This document shows positions 46,773-57,678 of a DNA stretch of 64,000 nucleotides, piece after piece. Origin of the DNA: Acephala macrosclerotiorum (lineage: Eukaryota; Ascomycota; Leotiomycetes; Helotiales; Mollisiaceae); contig MU119206.1 in assembly GCA_014904845.1 (NCBI GenBank), forward strand, positions 248,001-312,000, in the 5' to 3' direction. Numbering within the stretch: position 1 is the first letter of the stretch; every line of letters begins with the position of its first letter. The notes beneath the pieces were generated by a model. That model searched no databases and was not told the origin of the DNA. It saw only the letters and a program-made list of their open reading frames with translations. A program made the position numbers and the translations under genes.

Positions 46773-49700
46773 TCTCGTACCTTCCTCAATCGCGCAAACA
46801 GCTCCTCATCATCATCGTCTAATCCTCGCCGCCTCGGCGACTCCTTCTTCTCATGTTCGACAGTCGGCGATCGCTCTTCGAATGTTGGCACAGGCTTTGC
46901 TGGAACACTTCGGGCCCATGCTTGGACCTTCTGCTGGTGAGGTGTCTTTGGCTTGCTAATACCATCGAATGAGCGCTTTTGGTGTACAATGTTCTTAGCG
47001 GCCGAGCTCGCAAGTGGCGCGCCGTTGTGCAATGTGGTGATACCACGGGCCTTGAGACGGAAATAATCGGTTTGAACGCCACTGATCTGGCGACGACGCT
47101 CATCTTGATGATTATAATCCTGCATCAAGTGTATTCTCGATCCACCATCAAGATAGGTAGGATCAGAGAGAAGTGAACGACCAAGTGGGTTGTCGGATCT
47201 GCCGCGCTTGTGTCTGTTGCTAGATACCATACTATTCGAAGATTCCTCGGATCTGGGGCGTTTGTTTGATGAACCACTTCGATCGAGCCGCATAACGGCG
47301 CGAATTTCCTCCTGTACGATATCACGAAGCTGCTGTTCCGGATGATGAACACCGTTCAGCACCCCTGTCTCATCCAAAAGACTCTCAAGGCTTTCGCGTC
47401 TCTCTCGACTATCTCGTCGTTTGGCTTGTGTCGAAGCTCTGAAATCCTCAACAAGATTCGCCTTCTCGAACTCCTTTCTGGCTCTCATGCTCTCTGCCAA
47501 CGCCTTCCTAGCCTTTCTGGCTTCTCTTCCTCTTCTCTTCAACCCTAATCGACGCACCGTCTCGCGCCATTGTCGACTGAATTTGGTAGCCAAGCTCTTG
47601 TATCTGAATTGATCTGCCTCAATTCGAGCTTGCGCTTCAGCTTCCTCGTCGGCAATCTTCTGTTGTTCTGCCACGTACATCTTGGCAACTTGCCAAAGAA
47701 GTTTGTAAGTATGGATCTGTGTAAATTCATCCAGAAGTCCTCCCTCACCAAGTGCGACCCAGTTCGTAACTCCAAGTATCTTTGGCGGCCTATTTGGGGG
47801 TGGGGTAGGTTGGGGTGTATCGAAAGTTGATAGTTGTGCAGGGGGTGGGTTTGCAAAGGTAGGGACTGCCGGCATGCTGCTATCACTAGCTGTAGGTGCT
47901 TGAGGGGTCGTGTTGAGCAAAGGGGCTTCAAGTGCTGTACTCGTAGTAGTAGGGATAGACGCAGTAGAGGTGGGCGCGGGAGGAAATAAAGACAGCTGCG
48001 GAACGGGAGTCTGAGTTGTGGTCGGGGTAGGCGCAGTGGGGAACAAAGAAGGCTGCGGAACGGGAGCTTGGATTGTTGTCGCAGGTTGGCCCATAGACTG
48101 GATCGCCTCGGGTCTATTTGTAGTTGGTTGCGGTCCAGACATAATTGGAGCAGCTGGAGCAAATACGGAGATTGTAGCATTGTTGGATATGCCGCCTGGC
48201 TGAATGGTTGATGTCGTTGGTTGTGAGAGGAAGGAAAACAGAGGTTTATCCTGGGTTGCGGGTGGCTGATCTTTCGTTGGCTGCGTAAAGACCGATGCTG
48301 CTCCATTTTCTGGCGGCTTTGCAAAAATCGAGGGCGGAGCTTGCGTTGGCGTCGTACTCTCCTTCGGTGCTAAAGTGAAGAAGTCATTGCCAAGTGTCTT
48401 TGGTGTTCCAATTCTATCAAATAACGATCTTGTTGCAGAGGTGTCGTTCGGACTGGTAGGAGCTTCGCTTCGGACCCCACTGTCGAATGTGGTTGGCGTT
48501 CCGATCCTATCAAATAAGGACTTTGGTGTAGAGGTATTGTTGGGAATGGTGGTAGATTGGCTCTGGACTGCTGCATCGTTGACACTTTGAGACGTCTCTG
48601 GCAACTCCTCGGAGAGTTCTTCCTGAATATCCTCCTGTGTCGTAATGGGTTGAGACAGAGTTGTTGACCAGACTGAGTCGTCCTTTACGAACAGATCATC
48701 GTCTTCGTTTTCAGCAATCGGATATTCTTCTTCCTCGCTGGTATCGTACACAGTTGTACGAATGACATCAGTGAATGAGTGGTCACCCCGCTTACGCTCA
48801 ACCAACGCATACGAATGTTCCTGTCGAGCTTTAGGCCAAGCATCTCGGAGGGTACTTTGGTCGAAGGATAGGTAATCCTCGTCTTCGCCAGACTCAAAAT
48901 GCAAGCCATGCTGTTCGCCCCATGGCAGGATGTCAGCCTCTTCGTCAAATCGTAAGTAAGCGTTCAGCCTCGACAGTGTCCAATCCTTGGTTTGATCTTT
49001 CTGCCTACGATATGCCTTCAGGATAGTCTTCATAATCGATTTTCGAATGTCGTTGAAGCAGATCTCAGCAAAGCAGGCCATTGTGTAGGAAACGCTTCCA
49101 TCCTCTACAATAGAGAAGAACTTGGAAAAGGCGCATTGAGCGATGTCAAATTCCGTACTTCCTTGAGTCGCTGGATTCTTGAGAGGACCGTGTGCATCCC
49201 ATGTGTTTTGGTATGCTTCTACTAGACTGGCCGCAATTTGGACCTCTAGTGATTCAACCCAGAATTTGTAGCCCCAATCCTGGGCCGTCTTCAGGATGCC
49301 AGGGTTGCCATGGTTGAACAGCAAGTAGTAAGCGCGGAACTCGGCTTCGTTCTCACACTCAACCCCTTGCTTTCTGCAATCTCGGTAGGCTTCGAGGATG
49401 GAAATAAGGGTCTTGCTAAGTTGCTCAACCTCCTGCTGCTCAACGAAGTCCCCTGCTTTGATGCCCTTCTTCGACATTTGATGAAGTGCAACCACGTGGA
49501 ATCGAGCAATGGTCTCTAGGATATAAACACGATCCTTCAGCTCCTCGTTCGTCATGGCAGAGTAGAAGACGAGATCGCGACGAATTGCCCGGGTACGATC
49601 CCAGACGAAGCCGTGAACCGAAGCAAGTTCCATCTTGCCCAAGATTTCGTCAATCAGATAATCGAGAGTTCTCTTGAGTGCAGCCAAAGTGCGGACCTCG

Positions 49701-50677
49701 ACTGGCAAAGGATAGTCCTGTCCTGCTGCCGATCTCGCGAGCTTCTTGATCATCTTGGAGGGGTTCGGTAGGGCTGAGAATACTCCATTGCCAAGATAGT
49801 CCTTCTCAAGTTGATCGTATCTGCGCTCGACAATTCGTTCTGCAGCTTCAAGCTCTGGGCACATGTCGTCACATGTGCCTTTGAAGACAAGGGCGTACTC
49901 GAGTTTCTTGGGTACATCGGGATCATCGATCAAGCCTGCGCGAATGAGAGAGGCGCGGTATTTCTTGCGGAACTCTCTGCCATTTTTGGTATATGATTCC
50001 CAAGCACCTGGGTTCTGGTTGAAGTCCAGACTGGGCCAGGTGGGTGGGCGGAGGCCCTCTCTTCTGAGAAGCTTTTCGATCTTCACGGCTAACTCAGTCT
50101 CTGTTTCGGTCGGAGCTGATTTCTCATTGTCCCGGAAACTGAAGGGTTTTGGCTGCTGGTCGGTTGCAGCAAATGGATTTGGCTTCTTTGGTGCGAATGG
50201 GTTGGGTGCGAATGGTGAGGATGTAGTCGGCCCAAAGGGATTGCGCGACGAGGGTGCATTTGCATGCGCAGCACCAGATGGAGCTCCAAAGATGGACATT
50301 TCGTCTCGTCGAGCTCGCTTCGCAGCATTCTCGAGCTGGTCGGTTTCGTAATGATTCGGGTTTCGGTCGTCCGCGTCTACATGCCCATTAGAACGCTTCT
50401 TGCCTCGATAGTTTTGTTTGTTGTGATGGGTGTTCGTAGTCTCGCGCATTGCCCTTGGGGCTTGGGGAGCGTGAGAGATATCCGAACGATCTGGACGCTC
50501 TTGTTGTCGCGGGCGCGCCCTTCTTCCTTCTTGGGCGATCTCATGAAGAGCAGCATCGTAAGTAGACGTACCTGAGGAGTTGCGGGCTCCTCGACTCGTC
50601 GTTCTTTCGCCTTGTGATCTCAAGAAATTGTTTGCTTGTCCACGCCGAGCGCGAGCGTTACGACGTTGTTGAGGCAT
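46691..50677 (-). CDS. SAC3: SAC3/GANP family mRNA export factor
   Basis: A single exon of 1328 residues on the minus strand. An Arg/Gln-rich N-terminus is followed by FG-like NPF and PFAP repeats (about 140-185), which may touch nucleoporins or Mex67. The SAC3/GANP domain starts near 269 (GTCDDMCPELEAAERI) and includes RTLDYLIDEIL, RAIRRDLVFYSAM, ARFHVVALHQM and the YNTWDAHGP/CFAEICFNDIRK region. The long middle is Pro/Thr/Gln-rich with repeats of KSLFDRIGTP and RSLFDRIGTP. Near 970, GVTNWVALGEGGLLDEF begins a helical tail. Sac3 is the scaffold of the TREX-2 complex (Thp1, Sem1, Sus1, Cdc31), linking transcription to export at nuclear pores. The C-terminus is an unusual Ser/Lys run (SKSKSKSSS) that is duplicated downstream of the stop. 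Confidence 0.95.
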   Translation of the reverse strand: MPQQRRNARARRGQANNFLRSQGERTTSRGARNSSGTSTYDAALHEIAQEGRRARPRQQERPDRSDISHAPQAPRAMRETTNTHHNKQNYRGKKRSNGHVDADDRNPNHYETDQLENAAKRARRDEMSIFGAPSGAAHANAPSSRNPFGPTTSSPFAPNPFAPKKPNPFAATDQQPKPFSFRDNEKSAPTETETELAVKIEKLLRREGLRPPTWPSLDFNQNPGAWESYTKNGREFRKKYRASLIRAGLIDDPDVPKKLEYALVFKGTCDDMCPELEAAERIVERRYDQLEKDYLGNGVFSALPNPSKMIKKLARSAAGQDYPLPVEVRTLAALKRTLDYLIDEILGKMELASVHGFVWDRTRAIRRDLVFYSAMTNEELKDRVYILETIARFHVVALHQMSKKGIKAGDFVEQQEVEQLSKTLISILEAYRDCRKQGVECENEAEFRAYYLLFNHGNPGILKTAQDWGYKFWVESLEVQIAASLVEAYQNTWDAHGPLKNPATQGSTEFDIAQCAFSKFFSIVEDGSVSYTMACFAEICFNDIRKSIMKTILKAYRRQKDQTKDWTLSRLNAYLRFDEEADILPWGEQHGLHFESGEDEDYLSFDQSTLRDAWPKARQEHSYALVERKRGDHSFTDVIRTTVYDTSEEEEYPIAENEDDDLFVKDDSVWSTTLSQPITTQEDIQEELSEELPETSQSVNDAAVQSQSTTIPNNTSTPKSLFDRIGTPTTFDSGVRSEAPTSPNDTSATRSLFDRIGTPKTLGNDFFTLAPKESTTPTQAPPSIFAKPPENGAASVFTQPTKDQPPATQDKPLFSFLSQPTTSTIQPGGISNNATISVFAPAAPIMSGPQPTTNRPEAIQSMGQPATTIQAPVPQPSLFPTAPTPTTTQTPVPQLSLFPPAPTSTASIPTTTSTALEAPLLNTTPQAPTASDSSMPAVPTFANPPPAQLSTFDTPQPTPPPNRPPKILGVTNWVALGEGGLLDEFTQIHTYKLLWQVAKMYVAEQQKIADEEAEAQARIEADQFRYKSLATKFSRQWRETVRRLGLKRRGREARKARKALAESMRARKEFEKANLVEDFRASTQAKRRDSRERRESLESLLDETGVLNGVHHPEQQLRDIVQEEIRAVMRLDRSGSSNKRPRSEESSNSMVSSNRHKRGRSDNPLGRSLLSDPTYLDGGSRIHLMQDYNHQDERRRQISGVQTDYFRLKARGITTLHNGAPLASSAAKNIVHQKRSFDGISKPKTPHQQKVQAWARSVPAKPVPTFEERSPTVEHEKKESPRRRGLDDDDEELFARLRKVREQMDEGAEWFRKQILRSESKSKSKSSS

Positions 50678-52004
50678 TTTTCTTGATGTTGATCATTGTA
50701 GCGGTTGGAAGACGAGAAGAGGAGGCCATAAGGAAAAAAATTTAGCGGGTGGGGCACCGCCAGCCTTGTTGAAAGTGAGGTTATAAGTGAATATTCTTTA
50801 TTTACCATTGTTGTTAACCATTATCATTGTCGCATAGCTCGAGCTATTTTGAGGCTAACCATATTCAGCTATTCTGCCGCTGTACACCGCAGACCGCGCC
50901 TCAGCCTCAGCAACTCCAACCGTGTGAGATTGCCTTTAATTTTCGTGAACCACTTTACTATCCTGCGCACTTACAGCGCACCCCCCTGATCATATGTCTA
51001 GCTCTTCAGTGTCCCAGGGTTGAATAGCGAACAAGAGTTGTCAAAAAGTACGTGTTGATGATCTGGTTGGATGCAATATGAGTGGCAAACTAACATATGA
51101 TCAGGGGGTACACTCCATGGAGACTTCTGAAGCCAGCTCGACCATTTCAAATTTCTTTACCGCACTTGTAACATTAAGCAGCGAAACCGACACACATCCC
51201 CGAGTGCTTTGGCCCGATAAGTCCTTCGAAACCTGGACCTCCCTATTGACTTGGTCTCTTCTATTCGTCTACTAATTTTGCTTGCATGTAAGATGAGTGG
51301 GTTGAGCAGGTCTATGTACAGGATCCTAGAGCTAAGTCCGGTCACGAACCTGGCGACACCGAAGCTCCTCCTCACTCACCGTCGCCACCGCCCTAATTCG
51401 AATTGGTAATCGAGTCTTCTATCGTTCACTCAATCCGAGAAACAGTATCCCTTTCATCGCTCGGTATTGATTCTACCTATTTCCCTCTTTTCGACTTGAA
51501 TTTCAACTTTGCCAGTGTGCCGAATCTTTATTTCCATTCTATTATATGCTCTCCAACGGGCGCCGATACGTTCTATAGATATCAGGAGATGGTAAGATAC
51601 ATTTTGAAGAATAAATACATAGGCCTACTTATCTTTTGCAAGAGGGTCTAGGCATGGACACACATTAAAGCCTTGAGGACATATCAGAATCGTGTCTCAC
51701 CATGACTCTGACTCGCAGTACTTTGAAAAGCGACACCCCAAAATCAATGGAACGTAGGGACACTCAGCAGGACATGAATCTACGAACTTCAATCATCGGG
51801 TCAAGTCGAATGATGGACGCTTGGGCTTCTATTGGGTCCTACAGGAAACAAATCGTCTTGGTTGCGTTGTATGTATCTCCAATTTTAGGACGATGTTGCT
51901 TTCATCAGTCGCTTGATTATCATATCTGTGGTCTAAATTGACTTGCGACGATCTCAAGTCTGGTTTTCAAGGAAACTATTGCTATTTGCACTTACAGGGA
52001 CTTC
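50678..52004. other. Intergenic, no gene supported
   Basis: SAC3 promoter side, then gene-poor DNA. Short frames at 51078-51275 and 51702-51941 lack any recognisable feature. Confidence 0.4.
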
Positions 52005-52335
52005 TGAAGCCAAGCTGAAGATTGGGGATGTGCAAAAATCCATCAAATCCATCATCGACCATTGACAGACTCTCGTAAAAGAAGAGAATGTTTACAAAAG
52101 GTCCAAGGAGAATCTGTCTGAGCTCGTCCCGAGCAACATGCCTGCTAAGATGAAAGACCTCGAGGAGGACATCACCGACAAGCAGACGAGAGTTCGGCAT
52201 TGAGAATTGGTGGAAGGTTCAAGAAGCACATTACCCAAACCCGGAGAAAGCCAAGAGGGACGCCGAAAGATTGGCTAGTGATGTGCGCGCTTCTACTTAG
52301 GAAACAGGGCATAAGCTGTCGCACAAGGTATTTTG
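52005..52335 (+). pseudogene. Relic of a coiled-coil gene
   Basis: A chain of charged, heptad-like blocks interrupted by stops: EAKLKIGDVQKSIKSIIDH, a TGA, then QTLVKEENVYKRSKENL, NMPAKMKDLEEDITDKQ, another stop or frame change near 52200, KVQEAHYPNPEKAKRDAERL, and TAG where Gln is expected (before ETGHKLSHK). The pattern of long helical runs broken by single stops is what a worn coiled-coil protein gene leaves. Parent family not recognised. Confidence 0.45.
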
Positions 52336-53362
52336 CTATCCAATCTAGTCTTTTCGAATTTCTCAACCCACTTGCACCCTCGTGGTGGGTAAGGGGGAAA
52401 AAGCTACACAGCAAAATGTCAGAAACTCTAGGGCTTTCACACGGACCCGAACAAGTTCCTCTCGCGCTATAGGACAATTTAAATTCGACTTAAATCGGTT
52501 GAGTATCGAAGGATGCGTCAGCCCGTTTGATCTCGAGAACTCTCTATTTCCGAAGATATTGGTGGGATGCGAAGCTACATGAGACCGATAGTATCCCTCT
52601 GGCTATGAGAAGTACTTTCATGAGGTGGCACAAGTCGGATTCTCTTGAAAAGAAGGGATCTCGAAGGTCGGTAGTGAGTATTCGCCTCGAAAATGCATCA
52701 TACATTGAGTTCTCAATGCCCACACAGCCCGAAATAATCAGAAATGTTGTTTTCGGCGAAAACGTGGCTGCCGAGAGATTTAGGATTAAGTGTTCGGGGA
52801 CTATCAACTGTGCTCGGAGTTGAGCTCTTCCATGCACCTCCAATGCCAGCGTTGTCAAGGTGCCAGTTTAGTAGGCGGTTGCGCTTTGCTACACATGTCA
52901 GAACATCTGGACCGTCCTACCAGTGGAGGTGGTTTAGGAGTGAGGATGAACTCGAGTGTTGCACTTTCTTCGCCATCCTTATCTTTCATCTCCTTTCCGG
53001 CTCTCCCAACCTCCTCTCTTCAAAGTTTTTAATACATTTGACTTTTAAGTATGCTTCTTGACTTGATCTTTTCCAGTCTGCTTCCTCTCCCTCCTCCTTA
53101 GCATAGCCCACGTTATACCCAAACCTCGCTACGGACGGAAACTGAGAGTATGGATATGCTTTGTAAGTTCACATAAAAGATTATGTACTTCCTTTGAACT
53201 TCATGAAAGAAACAAACACTATAGGTAGTGGGGTACACTATATTTGAGGGCCATTGAATTTTGAAGGAGGTAACTCTCATGAATTGTGTGAGGGATGAAG
53301 GTATCTCGAAATAATCTAAACTCCATGCTATGCCTTTCTCAGAACGCCGAAACCCATGCATT
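52336..53362. other. Intergenic, no gene supported
   Basis: Possibly more of the same worn gene, but the frames carry too little signal to say. Nothing else seen. Confidence 0.35.
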
Positions 53363-54610
53363 TTAAAAAGAGCGATCCAATCGTGCCCTTTGAGTGCGAA
53401 TTCTTGCTGGTCCGAGCCCCTTGCGAACCTCGTCGAGCTGCTCCATACCGCTCTGATATTTCCCTTTCTTGACGTGCTTCTTACCGCTCATCGAATAGTT
53501 GCCCAAAAAGTCGTCCATGATGCTATCAAAGTCTCCTCTCACAGGTCCTTGAACACTTGATGCAGTAGAAGAAGCTGCTGAAACGGACGCCATATCATCC
53601 ATATCCTCATTATATTGCTCCTCAATCTTATCAAATCGTGCATCCAACATAGTAAGACCCTCGGTTCGGAACATGGAGGAGGATGTCATGGAGTAACTAG
53701 ACGGATTTGTCAAAGCACCCTTCCTCTTCTTTTTCCTGCCACCATTCGTAGTTGTAGTCATTACCGAAGACTGAAGATCAGATTGTGAAGGTGCTGTAGG
53801 TGCTTTTGACTTTTGCTCTCTCTTGAACTTGCTGAAATCCTCCATCCAGGCACCATCACCATGATCTTCCAAGTTGTCGTTAGCCAAATCAGCGGTGGGA
53901 ACGGGCGCATCCTTGTATGCCTTGACTGGTTTCTCTGTAACATCAGACTCCCAGCCCTTGTCCTCATCGAAAGCGTTTTGCTCGAATTCTTCCTCATCAA
54001 TCTCCTCGCCATCTTTCGCTAACTCTCCGAAGATGTCGTCCTCCTCATCCACATATGCTTCATCCTCCAACGCCTCCAGCACCTCTCTCAGTCGAGGGTC
54101 CATGTCCGGCTGAAACCCTGCCAGGGCATCTGGGACATCTTGTTGCGCCTGATACGTGACTCTCCGAAGATTCTTCGAGGGTAGAATCTCTTCATCTAAC
54201 AAGGACCCCTCGTTATCCTCAAGACTCACATCCCTAAGCGCATCTTCCAGAGATTGTTTCTCCTTCTCCTTCCCCTTATTCTTTGGTGCAGGAGCCTCGA
54301 CGAAATATGCTTCTCCACCTCCAGAACCCAAGTCCCGCATGTGCTGCATATAATCGTAATCGGTATCATCGTAGTAAATGCCGTAGTTCGCGGCTTCACC
54401 CTCATTCCCCCTAATCTGCTCAGCTTCCAAGCCAAGTTCTAAAGCCAAATCGTCGAGTTTCTTGACTTTGTTCGAGTTCGGTAGCGGGGTGGGATTCAGG
54501 ACCATAGACGATGCGGATTCATCATGGATAAGGGGGTCATTTTGAGGTCGATGAACGAGTGTGAAATGAGTCGCGGTCTTCTTATCAATCCATCCTTTTC
54601 GAGGAGCCAT
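53363..54610 (-). CDS. LTV1: 40S ribosome maturation factor Ltv1
   Basis: A single exon of 415 residues on the minus strand. I use the ATG at 54610 ([21 protein letters not shown]), the conserved Ltv1 start; the frame is open 36 codons further up but unlike the family. Conserved blocks are [89 protein letters not shown] and FDSIMDDFL. Much of the protein is acidic and probably disordered until it binds. Ltv1 joins Enp1 and Rps3 on the young 40S head and is released by casein-kinase phosphorylation; the Ser-rich SYSMTSSS region is where such sites lie in yeast. The Lys/Arg-rich tail fits nucleic-acid or export contacts. Confidence 0.95.
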   Translation of the reverse strand: MAPRKGWIDKKTATHFTLVHRPQNDPLIHDESASSMVLNPTPLPNSNKVKKLDDLALELGLEAEQIRGNEGEAANYGIYYDDTDYDYMQHMRDLGSGGGEAYFVEAPAPKNKGKEKEKQSLEDALRDVSLEDNEGSLLDEEILPSKNLRRVTYQAQQDVPDALAGFQPDMDPRLREVLEALEDEAYVDEEDDIFGELAKDGEEIDEEEFEQNAFDEDKGWESDVTEKPVKAYKDAPVPTADLANDNLEDHGDGAWMEDFSKFKREQKSKAPTAPSQSDLQSSVMTTTTNGGRKKKRKGALTNPSSYSMTSSSMFRTEGLTMLDARFDKIEEQYNEDMDDMASVSAASSTASSVQGPVRGDFDSIMDDFLGNYSMSGKKHVKKGKYQSGMEQLDEVRKGLGPARIRTQRARLDRSF

Positions 54611-54843
54611 CTTGGCAGTATTGTGAGGCGGTGTTTGGGTGTGAAAGGTTGAGAAGGACTTCGGGAAATATTTTTGTGGGACGAAAAGTATTGGTGGGGT
54701 TCGAAATTTCGTCACCAAGATTTTGCCTCCTCTATCAATGCTCGATAATCAAAACCCCACCTCACGAATACGAGACATAGAACCTCTACAAATACTTCAG
54801 GAAAATCATTTTTCGTGAAATATTATAGATCATCTTCGCAAAC

Positions 54844-56934
54844 ATGGTTCTTGCTAAGAGCAAGCAGGCCGTAGGGTTAGGAAATGCGTATGTTTCTGTC
54901 TGCAATGGGTGCTAGTCGCGTGTTAACATTTTGCAGTCTTATGAATGATCGCTTTGGAAAAGGCAAAGGAGCTGATCGCAAGAAAGTTACATCGGCAGGA
55001 ATTCACAGAATAAACCATGCAACAGGAGAGACCGTAAGTCTTCACAGACGGAGGGACATTGACAGCAGACTGATAAATTCTAGTATGTCACCAACGAGAG
55101 GAAGGAGGCCAGCTGGGTCAAGATGCGCTCTGTTACTGAGCAAGCAGCGCTCGACGAATTCTTGTCAACGGCAGAGTTGGCAGGAACAGACTTCACGGCG
55201 GAGAAAATGAACAATGTCAAGATTATCCATACTGACCAGAAGAACCCATACTTATTGTCAGCGGCGGAGGAGAGAGCAGCAGTAGGAAAGCAAAAGGCGC
55301 ACAAAGGCAAACTCACTGTACCACGGAGACCGAAATGGGACTCCTCGACCACACCCGAACAACTCGATCGCATGGAGAGAGATAGTTTGCTAGACTGGCG
55401 AAGAGGGTTGGCGGAGCTCCAGGAGAATAACGATCTTCTCATGACACCTTTCGAGCGAAATTTGGAAGTGTGGAGACAACTCTGGAGGGTTATTGAGAGA
55501 TCAGACCTTGTGGTCCAAATCGTCGATGCTCGAAATCCCTTATTGTTTCGTTCGGATGACTTGGAGAAATACGTGAAGGATGTAGATCCTAGGAAGGAGA
55601 ATCTGTTACTGGTCAATAAGGCAGACATGCTGACCCTGGAACAACGTCAAATATGGGCGGACTATTTCGAGGCGGCGGGAATCTCATACAAGTTCTTCTC
55701 AGCTCATCTGGCGAAGGAGATGAACGAGGCACGGGGCGAGGAGGAAGACGAAGAGGAGGAGGAGGAGGATAGCGAGAGAGGTGAGCTGGAGGTTTCGTCT
55801 TCCGAAGTGATCAAGAAAGCCGAGAAGCTTGACATTGAGGACAACGAAGATTCCGTTGAGGAGGAAGACGATGATGAGGAAGAGGAAGACGAAAGTACTA
55901 GGATCCTAACGGTTGATGAGTTGGAAGCCCTCTTCTTGCTACATGCACCGGAAAATCTTGGTAAGTCATGCGTTTCTCGCTTGTTTTGTCCCTTGCTAAA
56001 GTTTCCAGATGCCAATTCAGAAAATCCTCGCAGGACACAAATTGGACTGGTGGGATATCCTAACGTCGGAAAGTCCTCTACTATTAATGCACTGATCGGC
56101 GCGAAGAAGGTGTCAGTTTCCTCAACACCTGGAAAGACCAAGCACTTCCAGACGATACATCTCAGCGACAAGGTTCTGTTAGTTGATTGCCCAGGTCTTG
56201 TGTTCCCAAATTTCGCAACCACGAAAGCAGAGCTTGTGTGCAACGGTATCTTGCCAATCGACCAATTGAGAGAGTTTACTGGTCCAGCTGGCTTGGTGGC
56301 TAAGCGTATCCCACAGCCCTTCTTGGAAGCTCTGTATGGAATGAAAATCAACATCAGGCCTCTGGAGGAAGGTGGAACTGGCATTCCTACAGCAGAAGAG
56401 ATGCTGATTGCATATGCGAGGGCAAGGGGCTTTACAAGAACTGGTCAAGGACAGCCGGATGAGTCAAGGGCAGCTCGGTATATTTTAAAGGATTATGTCA
56501 ACGGCAAATTGCTGTTCTGTCAACCACCTCCACTAGATATCGACCCCATGGAATTTAACAGAGAGCTCTACGATGAAGGCCATCTACCTGAGAAGAGACG
56601 ACAAGCACTAGCTTCGATGATTTCGGATGATTTAACATCGGTAGCTGATTCGGACATTATTCCTCTGGAAGGCGCAAAATCAAGGAAACTTGATGGTGCA
56701 TTCTTTGCACAAGGTCAGGGCAATTCTGGTCACCTGAGAATGCCTTTCAACTACAAGTACAGCCAGCAGGGAACAGCCAGTGGAAAGCAGCTCTCTGGTC
56801 GGAAGCAGAAAACTATGTTAGCGATGGAGAAGGATGTCGACCCAAGCGATGTGGCTTTATTGACGAGCAAGAAGCATTTCAAAGGTGGAGCAAAACACAA
56901 AGGGAAGCGGAGAGCAAATTACTTCGAGGATTGA
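54844..56934 (+). CDS. LSG1: 60S-subunit export GTPase Lsg1
   Basis: Four exons: 54844-54887, 54937-55033, 55084-55960 and 56009-56934, 647 residues. The third intron (48 bases) is a multiple of three without a stop, so an unspliced reading also stays open; gtaagt and tttccag signals and the family alignment favour removal. The GTPase motifs are in circularly permuted order: G4 NKAD first, then G1 GYPNVGKSST, G2-like TPGKTKHFQT and G3 DCPGLVFPNF. The N-terminus (KSKQAVGLG, DRFGKGKG) is conserved, and two acidic stretches sit between G4 and G1. Lsg1 acts in the cytoplasm to release the export adaptor Nmd3 from pre-60S particles. Divergent from LTV1, its 40S counterpart, with 233 bases between starts. 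Confidence 0.96.
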
Positions 56935-57678
56935 GTTGGGCCTATCCGCTTAGTTTCTCGCTTTGGATTCTTCATACTGCGTTGGGATGATGGCTACGAA
57001 TTTTATGGGTAAACGGTAGGGTATTTGGAGGCGTTCGTCGTTGACAGCGAGGTCTTGGGTCTGGATGAGAGACCAAGAAAGCTACTTACGAATGAAACAC
57101 CAGAAAATAAGTTGTCGAACGTTGCGCGACCAGAACAAAGGCATCTCAAGTTGCACGGTATCAGAAGGAGAAACTCTGTGATTGTCCCAGCAACTTGAGA
57201 CTAATCACAGCTCTAGAAAGTGAAAGAATATCATTAATCAGAGCATCAATGCTTTTCTTATCCTCTCATCTCTCAAGAACGCGGAAAAATGCCTCGACCT
57301 TGGCCTGCGACCAAGCTGTATGGAATTTTATTGGAAGGAAATGCTCTGCATACCGTTGCAAACAAAAGAAATGAGCTGACCACTCGTATCATGTTGTCGT
57401 CGACTCCACGTTTGAAGGCAAAAAAGAGGCCTTTGTTACCCAGCGCTGAGTGGGACATTGATTTAGGCCGAGGTTCGCAAAGACCCCAACCGAGCCCCCC
57501 GGTAGAGAGTTTGTGGAGAAGCTCACCCACCCCAGCATGAGCTAAAATGTAACATCAGAACACCATCCCCAATGTTCTTTCTCTCGAATTCATTCATTAT
57601 TTCTGCTGTTAATCCCATTTCTTGATCAATACCTGTTTTTGAAACCTATTCTATCAAGAAATCTTTCAATCAACAATC
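56935..57678. other. Intergenic
   Basis: Promoter side of the acyl-CoA dehydrogenase gene. Overlapping frames at 57273-57540 are antisense pairs without support. Confidence 0.5.

Noticed and set aside
47545..48324. 259-codon minus frame within SAC3
   Set aside because: Alternate frame of the Pro/Thr/Gln-rich middle of SAC3, giving Leu/Arg/Gln-rich nonsense; the SAC3 frame has the conserved domain.
49863..50351. 162-codon plus frame opposite SAC3
   Set aside because: Antisense of the SAC3 domain; no conserved words.
54611..54718. 36-codon N-terminal extension of LTV1
   Set aside because: The family start is at 54610; the extension looks like leader sequence.
55961..56008. Reading the third LSG1 intron as coding
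   Set aside because: It keeps the frame, but donor and acceptor signals are strong and the family does not have the extra 16 residues.
55704..56384. 226-codon minus frame opposite LSG1
   Set aside because: Ser-rich antisense of the acidic stretches of LSG1.
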